Under the pieces are notes generated by a model that did not search any database, was not told the origin of the DNA, and saw only the letters and a program-made list of their open reading frames with translations. Shown here piece after piece: positions 56,614-64,000 of a stretch of DNA of 64,000 bases (positions within the stretch are counted from its first letter, which is position 1; each line of letters begins with the position of its first letter). A program made the translations under genes and the position numbers. Source of the DNA: Citrus sinensis (lineage: Eukaryota > Streptophyta > Magnoliopsida > Sapindales > Rutaceae); assembly GCF_022201045.2 (NCBI RefSeq), contig NC_068560.1, positions 14,525,501 to 14,589,500 of the forward strand. Reading direction: 5' to 3'.

Positions 56614-58033
56614 TTATTTACAATGCTTTATCGGAGAGAAAATACCGAAACAATCATCTTCATTATCGTCTCCGAGAGAAATGAAAGGTTCTTCATCATC
56701 ATCAACATCTTCATCTTCATCTTCAGAGGAACCTGCAGCTAAGGACTTTGATCGAGAGGCGAGGAGCTGTTCCATGGCTTTGAAATACTCATCTTCCGTT
56801 TTGGCGCTTGCCAAAAGAGACTGGGCTTTGGATTTTTGGGTTAGGAAGGTCTGTTGGGCTTTAGAGGCTTCCAGGGTTGGTTGTAGGAGGTTTTTAGAGG
56901 AGAGCCAATCTTTGATTATGTTGACAGTCAATTTGGACTGTTCATCAAATTTTGACCACCATTTGACTTTAAAGGTTCTTTGAAGGATGACTTGGGAATC
57001 TTGGTTGTGGAAACGCAGGTTCCACGAACAGACCCATGGAAGGAAGAAATTTGCACAAAAGCAAAGAAAGGGGGGAAATCTTTTTTCTGAGACAGAGGGT
57101 AAATAATGGGCTTTGAAGAGGTTTAGGCAATTTGTAGCGTTTGGTGATAAGATTTGTGGAATTGGGCCAAAATGATTCCACCAATGCTGAAACCAATTTG
57201 GAAGGCTTTGAACGGTTATCTTTGTGTTGAAGAAAAATAACCAAGAATGGGATTTTTTAGGGTTTTGGATAAAAAAGGTGTTATACCATGCTTGTTGGTA
57301 ATCCCAGTAGGAAAAAGTCCGACAATGTGGTAAACGGGTTTCAAAATTTAGAGGGAAGGTTTTAAAATTGTGGAGTAGGTCACCCCACTGATTTGGGCTC
57401 AATACTTTGAGGATTGTGGCCGTGGAATAAGCCGGTTCTGGATGAGCTTTGTCAAGAAAGAAATGTTTGAATTTAACTGATTCAGTTATTTCCAAAATGC
57501 TTTGATAATAAGACTGGGGTTTTGTCAAATCCCATGGTTTGAGAAAACCAGCCTTTGGGAAAAAACTTTGAAATGCTTTGAAAAGGATCAGAATGGTAAA
57601 ATCCATCTTCTAAAGAAAGAATGTTTTGAAAATGGGTTTTATCAAACCAATCGGAGGTTTTCTTTGAAGGTGTTGGCTGAGAAAGCACAATTTGGGAGGA
57701 TGAGCTTTCAGCAGAGACAACAATATTTTGGGAAGAGGGTTTTGTAATTTCAATTTCTTTTTGGGGAGAAATTTGGCTTTGAGAAAGGTTTTGGAGGGCG
57801 AGCATGAGCTCAGGTGATTTTGTAATGGAACTCATCCATTGCTTTACTTGGTCATCAGAAGAAATAGATTTGTATTGGGCTCCATGTTCTTCAACCATTT
57901 CAATCCAAGATTTAATGGGCATGGCAGAAGAAAGTAATTTTTCTTTAGAAGGGGTTGACTGGGGTTCTTTGGAAGGTTCTTGGGAACCAGTGTCTTTGAG
58001 AACTGCTTTACCTTTATTCTTCTTTGGCGGCAT
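56614..58033 (-). pseudogene. Pararetroviral ORF2, unknown function, frameshifted
   Basis: ORF2 starts with ATG at 58033-58031, overlapping the ORF1 stop by one base (TAATG), a layout that favours termination-reinitiation. The first frame (58033-57482) opens MPPKKNKGKAV and is Ser/Gln/Lys-rich. A second frame (57606-56614) continues the same protein after a frameshift somewhere in the 57482-57606 overlap. The central part is rich in Trp, Phe and His (WWNHFGPIP, FPPFLCFCANFF). The tail is strongly acidic (SSEDEDEDVDDDEEPF) and ends at 56614. This type of protein is known to me only beside florendovirus-like sequences and in plant hypothetical proteins. It could be a transactivator counterpart, but no such motif is seen. 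Confidence 0.75.
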
Positions 58034-60327
58034 TATCTGTTTTGAAGAAATTCCCGAGTTAGAAAATCAGGAACAGAATTTTTGTCACCTTTAATAAATT
58101 CAATATCAAAATCAAAAACACTTAAAATAGCTTGCCAACGTGCAAAAATTTGTTTTGATGCAATGTTTTGAACATCTTTTTCTAAAACATGTTTTGCAGC
58201 TTTGCAGTCAATTCTAAGTAAAAATTTTTGATTTAATAAATCACTTTGAAATTTTGTAATGCATAAAACAATGAAAAGGATTTCTTTTTTGATAGTAGAA
58301 TAGTTTTTCTGGCAGTCATTCCAATGAGCAGAAACATATTGAACTATCTGTTCTTTATCATTATCCTTTTGTTTCAATATTCCTCCATAACCTATGTCAG
58401 ATGCATCAGTTTCAACAATTTTAGGTAATGCAGGATTTGCAAGAAATAAACAAGGAATATTTTTTACAGATTGCTTTATTAATCTAACCACTTTGGTATG
58501 TTCTTCTGTCCATGCAACAGGATTCTTTTTTAACCTATCATGCAAAGGTTTAGACATCCTATTGATATTAGGGCAGAAATCAAGAACATAATTTAAACTA
58601 CCAAGGAATCTTTGTAATTGAGTTTTGTCCAAAATCTTGTCCGGGAATTTATCCGCAAACAAAAGTGACCTTTCTATAGGAGTGACGGTTCCTTTAGAAA
58701 TATGATGTCCTAAAAATCGGACTTTTGTTTGGAATAAAGAAATCTTTGAACTAGAAAGGGCTAACCCAGCTTTTTTAGTAACAAGATGAAAAGTCTTTAA
58801 ATGTTTGAAATGTTGGTCAATACTTTGAGAAAAAATCAACACATCATCTATGTAAACAATGCAAAACTCAGAATAGGGATTATAAATATCATTCATGATT
58901 CTTTGAAATTCTGAGGGTGCATTTTTCAAACCAAAAGGCATTACTGTCCATTCGTATTGTCCAAAGGGAACAGTAAAAGCTGTTTTATAACGATCTTTAG
59001 GATGGATTTGTATTTGCCAAAAACCAGACTTCATATCAAATTTAGAAAAAATGAAAGCTGAACAAAGTTTTTGGAGCAAATCTTTTTTATTAGGTATTGG
59101 GTACCTAATCCATTTTAAAGCTTTATTCAAAGGTTTGTAATTTATCACAAGTCTAGGAACGCCTCTTTCTATTTCAGAATTTTTGTTGACATAAAAAGCG
59201 GCACAAGACCAAGGGGACCTTGACTTAACAATGAGTCCTTTTGACTCTAAATCTTTGATTTCATTTTTGCAATGTTGTTCCAAATCCATGTTCATCTGGA
59301 TTGGACGTGCTTTGGTGGGTATTTGTTTTTCATCAAAAGAATTTTCATAAGGCAAATCTACCAAATGTTGTTTCCTATTCCAAAAAGCAGATGGTAAATC
59401 AGCACATATTTCTTTTTCAATAAGGCTTTTGAAATCGAGGATTTTTCTTTGTATAAAATTACTTTGTAGTTGACTTTCAACTCTTTGGAAATCTAAATCC
59501 TTTTGTAAACAAAATAAATCATCTTGTTTGGATTTAAGAATGGCATTGATTTTGTTTTGGTAGACAGAACAAGCTTTGACAATGTTTAGATTCCTAGTCT
59601 TTGGCTTTTCAATAAACGAGAAAACAAGGTCTTTGGATTTTGCTTTGAAATATATACCATCATAATTGACAGCATAAGGGGTTATGAGATTTATAAAAGG
59701 GGTTCCTAAAATGATAGCATGGTGTATATCATTTGTAAGAACAAAAGAAGTTTTAAATTCAATTTTATTATTATAAATCGAGGCTTCAACTTTGGAACTA
59801 ACATTCAATTTTGAATTGTTAGCGGCAGAAAGTCTTTCTTTTGTTTTTTCATGAAATCTTTTGGGGACGATCTCTTCTCTGATGCAATTTAAATCGGCGC
59901 CAGTATCAAAAAGGGCAATGGCGTCCATAGCAAAATCATCAGAAAAGATTAAAGTGACTTTAATCAAATACTTTCTTGTGGTGATTTGTTTCAAAACAAA
60001 TAGGAAATCATTGGGTATAGACTCAATGTTTTCCACTTTAATTTCATCACCATCATCAGGATTAGATTCATTATCTGAATTATCCTGCAATTGTTTTTGT
60101 AAAAGAAGTTGGATAGTCTCAGAATCACTTTTTTGTTTTTCTTTTAAATCTCTGATTTCACTTTTAATTTCTTTTATCTCTTTCTGAAGATCCTGGATAT
60201 TAGGAACCATCTTTTTTGTTTTCTTTTTATCCAAAATTTGAGTAAGATCATACGAATTCTTTTTGATAATTGGAACCTTAAAAATCTCAGCAGAGGTTCC
60301 GGCTTTGTCGGAATCCATAGTTTTCAA
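58033..60327 (-). pseudogene. Pararetroviral ORF1 part 3: protease, reverse transcriptase, RNase H
   Basis: About 760 codons open from the capsid-proximal stop at 60349 to TAA at 58035-58033. Order: a coiled-coil-like Lys/Glu-rich start (IQDLQKEIKEIKSEIRDLKE), pepsin-type protease ALFDTGADLNCI, RT with KFDMKSGFWQIQIHP, PFGLKNAPSEFQ and the catalytic YIDDVLIFS, then the connection domain FLGSLNYVLDFCP and RNase H ETDASDIGYGG. There is no integrase. This portion is uninterrupted, so all enzyme motifs are intact, but it is the end of a polyprotein with stops upstream and has no start of its own. An almost identical RT piece is at 54899-55349. Confidence 0.93.
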
Positions 60328-60348
60328 AAGTTTATCAAGATAATCCTT

Positions 60349-62025
60349 TTAAAGGTTTGGATCAGAAATATGCTTTACAAGTTCAAGAAAAATCTCTTGG
60401 TCTTTAGTCAAAACATTGATTTTCTTTAAATAAGAATCTGAATCAGAATCGTTGCTGCTAGATGCAGAGGTGTCTGAATCAAGTAACTCATCTACTTGGA
60501 GGGGGTCACTATCTCCCGACATGGAAGACTCAGAGTCTGAAGACTCTATTAGGAGGGGGGCTATTTTGGAAAGGATGTCCTCATTGAGGTCAAGCTCATG
60601 GAGTCTTTTGTTCATTCTGCAAAACTTTGCAGTATGACCTTTCATGCCACATTTAAAACATGTAGCATCTTTGAAATTGAATGGGGTTTTAGGTTTGGCT
60701 TTAAACTCTTTCTTTTTAGAAAAACTATGTTTCTTATAAGGCCTTGAAGGTTTCTTATAAGGAAGTTTCCTAAAATCATGAAAGGGTTTCCTATGGCTCT
60801 TAGACTTGTAATGTTTCTTGTAAGATTTTGAAGAACACTTACCATTACAGTCTTTGGAAGTAGAAGCTTTAAAGGGGTCATAGTTGAATTGCTTACAGAA
60901 GCTACCTAACTCTTGCTTAGATTTCCTAAGCTCCTGCTTTAGACGTTTCTGTAATTTCAAATCTTGACAGATCTTTAAACCTTCTTTATTGACAAAACTG
61001 ACTAGTTCACCATAAGTGAGCTCGTCATAAGGAATACGGTTGTCATAAAGAGCTTTGATGGAATTCCTAACCTTTTCTCCCAATAGGGTAGGTAAACCTG
61101 CAAGGAATTTTTCCTTCCAAGTTACATGATTTGCATCATCCCTAAGGAAGAGTCTAGTAAAGAAAGTGGTTTTGTACTCTTGAAAATCACTGAGTTTTCT
61201 ACACCTTAGGTTGTGTAGTAACTCGGCGTTTTTGTCTCTAAGGTGAGAAGGGTCACCTATAAAGTGAAGGGAAATAGTCAATATCAGGGTGGCAACATCA
61301 TCCTGAATTGGGTTATTGAATTCGTCAAGAATGGGAGCGCCATTCTCATCGGTTTGGATGGCATTTAAGATGTCTAATTACTGCAATTTAGTGAGAAGAT
61401 GATCCCACCATCCTTTAAGTTGACCAGTAAAACCTGCAATTAGGATTTCTGCAATGGCCTTGTCAGAAGTTCCTGATTGGGTTTTATAGGCATTGGCTGC
61501 CATGGTCATTTGTTGCAATACACCTAGAATGTTGTATTCAGACATTCCATCTATATTCCACTCATAGACAGAGGATGCATTATATCGAGCTTGATTTAAT
61601 GCACTAGGCCTGTTGTCTATAGTCAAATCAGGTTGAGATTTAGAAGTAGGGATAGCAAGTTCCCAATGAATTTTATTGGCTTTAGAAACAGGTTCTTAGG
61701 TAAAGGCTTCTAAGTCAGAAGAGGCAATAGAAACCTGGTCTTGTTCAAGTACTCCTATCTTGCTGGATTGAGGAGTATCTGGAGCAATTTGGATTTTACT
61801 AGATGAGGAAGAAGCAGCTTCTATCCTATCTAGTTGTTCTCTGATGGCTTTGGCAAAATCCGATTTTGATTCATGGACAAGCTTTTGGCTAGTTTTCGAA
61901 ACCTGAAAGGGTTTGAAAATAGGTTCCTTAAGCTTTTTATCATAATCTGACTTTGAAGGAATAGGCTTTGGACTAGGAGAAACAGATATGGTTGACTGTT
62001 GGAATTGGTTTTCTATTCTAGTCAA
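60349..62025 (-). pseudogene. Pararetroviral ORF1 part 2: capsid protein region, with stops
   Basis: Same frame as the movement and polymerase parts, interrupted by TAA codons at about 61,696, 61,378 and 60,349. It contains YEWNIDGMSEYNILGVLQQM and GWWDHLL typical of caulimovirid capsid N-halves, a long Lys/Arg-rich tract, and the zinc knuckle CFKCGMKGHTAKFC (CX2CX4HX4C). A Ser/Asp-rich acidic tail follows (DSESSMSGDSDPLQVDELLD). The order acidic-basic-CCHC-acidic is characteristic of the family. The first stretch (62025-61696) is Ser/Pro-rich linker between movement and capsid proteins. Confidence 0.9.
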
Positions 62026-62067
62026 TTGTTTTCCTATAGTATTTAAGTTAGTATTACAGAAATTATT

Positions 62068-63558
62068 CTATTGAATAATACTACTTAAATTACTATCAGT
62101 ATCATTTGGTTTGGGGATTTTGTAAGGTGAAGCTCTGATTTCTACAGGAGGTTCGCCGTGGTCAACGGTTACGCTCCGGAGGGGTGGATGCTCAGAATCG
62201 ACTGTTCTATTACTTTCGGAGAGTTTCCATTCAGTGGTTTTCTTCCTAATAGTAATAGGGTTTGACTCTTTGAAGGGGTAAGAGATGTTGTTATTAGAAG
62301 AATATATCTCGAACCAATCAAAAAACAATATATGAACTTGATGAAGATTCACAAATTCATAATAAGTTTGTTGGATTTCTTTTCTTTGATTTAAAAAGTG
62401 TTTGAAAAACCAAGATCTTTTTTCTTTGTTTAAATCAGAATAAAAATCCTTATGCAGAAAAACTTTATCCAATTCAAATTCCTTTTCAATGACGTTAATA
62501 ACATTTTCTGTAACAGCAGAAAATGTAGGGGAAGTTGGAGGAGAAGGTTCCTTCTCTTCCTGCCTTTGTTCTTGTTGACTACTAGTGTAAATAGGATGTG
62601 GAACACTAGTGGCATAGTCAACAGATCGTATAGACGTGCTAGGTATATCTGAAGTTGAAAACCTAGGTTGACTTTGAAAGGGAAGATTTATAACAGAAGG
62701 GACTTTTGTAAATTTCCTTTCTAATGAAGGAATGCTTGAGCACGATGTTCTATCAGAAAATCTGGATGAGGTGGATCTTCTGAATGACAATTTGACTTTT
62801 CCATCGGAATACTGAGTCACATTTTGCAACTCTGTATTAGGCTCAAGTTGTTTTGGAATCGCTGGTGGAGCGGCTCCTTCAAGAATCCATTCTTCTGGAA
62901 GATGGACATCTTTCCATTGAATAGACTTTGGGATTACTGTGTTGGCTCTAGACAAGTCAGTCTGCAAGAGAAGAGTCTCATCTCTTTTTGACTGAAATTT
63001 ATGTTGCGTACTAAATGCAGTGATCATTGCCTTATATGAGATTTTAAAAATTAAGGCAACTGGGATAGATCCCTCAATCATATTATAATTATGAGTTTTG
63101 ATTTGAAGAATCATGCTTTTCAAGATATTTTTGTCTTTAAGTGAAATTGTTATGTTTGGATAACAATCAAATGAAATTGGACCTTTACAAAGACTAGATT
63201 CGATGCTACTTAGCAAAGAATCATCAAAAGAGATAAATCGCCCATCTCTTAGGACAGCAAGGATAGAAGTATCCAAGCCTTCTTTGGTTAAGGGTTTTAT
63301 TCCGACTTGAATAAGACCGATGTGAACATAATTGAAATTCTTTTCTTTTAATTTCTTTAAAGAATGCTCAGAAAACAAGTGAATTGTTTCAAATGGATTT
63401 GAAATAGTTATGTCACGTTCTTCAGTCTTTATAATATAATCATTCTTTAAAAAATCAAGCTTTTTTGTTTTGTAAATCTTTTCTTTAGAAATTTTTGGAA
63501 GTTCCCAACAATCAATTGCTTTATCAAAGTTCTCAATAAAGAATTCTTCTGAACTCAC
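62068..63558 (-). pseudogene. Pararetroviral ORF1 part 1: movement protein (30K superfamily)
   Basis: 496 codons ending at a TAG (62068). The first half has the alternating hydrophobic beta-strand pattern of 30K movement proteins: HIGLIQVGIKPLTKEGLDTS, ILAVLRDGRF, GPISFDCYPNITISL, then IPVALIFKISYKA and LQTDLSRANTV. The second half is a Ser/Pro-rich, poorly conserved linker. The protein would form or enlarge plasmodesmal channels for cell-to-cell spread. The frame starts at a GTG at 63558 with an in-frame TGA five codons upstream and no ATG before the conserved part, so the start codon is lost or non-standard. Confidence 0.85.
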
Positions 63559-63820
63559 AACATGCTTTCACTCACTAGTCTTCCCGGAAGAAGAGCTAGA
63601 AAAGGATGATGTTCTACAGTGTATAGGATCCATGAAAAGAAACCTATGGTCTATCTATGGTTTTGTCAGAATGGCTACAGGTATGGTTTTACAGCCCTAA
63701 ACGGATGACCTTATCCTATGGCGGGACTTACTACCAGTAAGGATTCACCACACAACAAAACTTCAAAATAAAACACAAGTTTTTAAACACAGAACTATAA
63801 ACTGCTTTACACTATCCTCC

Positions 63821-63837
63821 CCTTGGCTCTGATACCA
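63821..63837 (-). other. tRNA-Met primer-binding site of the pararetrovirus
   Basis: TGGTATCAGAGCCAAGG on the minus strand, complementary to the 3' end of plant initiator tRNA-Met, the conserved primer site and conventional genome origin of Caulimoviridae. It is 263 bp upstream of the movement protein frame. Confidence 0.95.
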
Positions 63838-63845
63838 GAAGGAAA

Positions 63846-63880
63846 TATATATATATATTTATTTATTTATTTATTCAAAA
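63846..63880. repeat. (AT)n(TTTA)n tract at the right edge of the pararetrovirus
   Basis: ATATATATATATAT followed by TTTATTTATTTATTTATT begins directly after the 14-bp sequence beside the primer site. The mirror position at the left border (54646-54667) is also an AT run. The remaining 63,881-64,000 is unassigned; it may be host DNA or more leader sequence. Confidence 0.8.
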
Positions 63881-64000
63881 TAATTCTTTATGGATTGCTT
63901 TGATAATGAAATGGAATTGCGGTTGATTCATTTTATACAGAGTGCTTTACCGAATAATGTTTAGATTCTTTAAATGGAACTGCTTTGCTTTGGATGGAAC

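Larger units (their letters stand above)
54666..63847 (-). mobile_element. Endogenous plant pararetrovirus cluster (Caulimoviridae, florendovirus/petuvirus-like)
   Basis: The main insert (55449-63847) is one 8,385-bp genome length on the minus strand. From the tRNA-Met primer site it holds movement protein, capsid protein with CCHC zinc knuckle, protease-RT-RNase H, a second ORF joined by an overlapping stop/start, a promoter with duplicated upstream element, and a leader. There is no integrase and there are no LTRs, which excludes a retrotransposon. The one-frame ORF1 plus ORF2 plan is that of florendoviruses; petuviruses share the ORF1 order. ORF1 has four in-frame stops and no ATG, and ORF2 has a frameshift, so the copy is defective. 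Three displaced viral pieces (54666-55441) adjoin its left end, and AT repeats lie at both outer borders. Whether the genus assignment is right needs an RT tree. Confidence 0.92.

Noticed and set aside
56681..56983. Plus-strand Ser-rich open frame
   Set aside because: It is the antisense of the acidic ORF2 tail, whose GAT/GAA codons read as Ser on the other strand.
54666..63847. A Ty3/gypsy retrotransposon, or an active virus
   Set aside because: There are no LTRs and no integrase, and a movement protein is present, so it is a pararetrovirus. In-frame stops, a missing ATG and a frameshift in ORF2 mean this copy is not functional.
1..64000. CRISPR arrays, bacterial operons, tRNA or rRNA genes
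   Set aside because: The window is plant nuclear DNA. No spaced short-repeat array, rRNA stretch or convincing tRNA cloverleaf was seen.

Overview
The window is nuclear DNA of a flowering plant, most likely a eudicot. The genes have GT-AG introns and TATA-type promoters, and the AT-rich intergenic DNA is full of plant transposons. I cannot name the species. Six host genes or gene parts are supported: the first two coding exons of a CFAP20/BUG22 homologue (minus strand, running off the left edge), an LNK3-type clock co-activator (five coding exons), a MIZ1-like (DUF617) gene without introns, GPI mannosyltransferase 1 (PIG-M, four exons), a FOREVER YOUNG-type short-chain dehydrogenase (nine exons), and a possible first exon of an unknown gene at 54.59 kb. 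CFAP20 and LNK3 lie head to head. From memory, their Arabidopsis homologues (At3g12300 and At3g12320) are near neighbours too, which supports both identifications.

Layout. 0-2.4 kb: CFAP20 5' end with a tandem duplication in its intron, then a duplicated promoter-proximal segment around a Ty3/gypsy pol end. 4.4-9.4 kb: a MITE with a 10-bp target duplication, a G-box-rich promoter and LNK3. 13.3-14.1 kb: MIZ1-like gene, followed 148 bp later by a nearly full-length Ty1/copia element with 373/374-bp LTRs. 19-26 kb: gene-poor DNA with several independent tandem repeats. 26.4-29.4 kb: decayed Ty3/gypsy pol on the minus strand. 29.5-43.0 kb: two opposite-facing PIF/Harbinger derivatives that bracket PIG-M and FEY. 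46.9-47.4 kb: MITE. 48.3-51.9 kb: a CACTA element that has captured pieces of a PRP19/MAC3 gene. 53.5-54.2 kb: MULE transposase remnant. 54.7-63.8 kb: an endogenous plant pararetrovirus (Caulimoviridae, florendovirus- or petuvirus-like).

The pararetrovirus lies on the minus strand. From its tRNA-Met primer site it reads movement protein, capsid protein, protease-RT-RNase H, a second ORF, promoter and leader. All of ORF1 is one frame broken only by in-frame stops, and ORF2 carries a frameshift, so this copy is defective. A 14-bp sequence beside the primer site recurs 8,385 bp away, so the main insert looks like one linear genome length opened at the primer-site discontinuity. Three rearranged viral pieces are joined to one end, and both outer ends of the cluster abut AT-dinucleotide repeats.

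The most notable items are the PRP19 capture inside the CACTA element, the unit-length pararetrovirus set between AT repeats, and the opposed Harbinger pair around two housekeeping genes. All gene names rest on reading and recalling protein families. No database search was possible.
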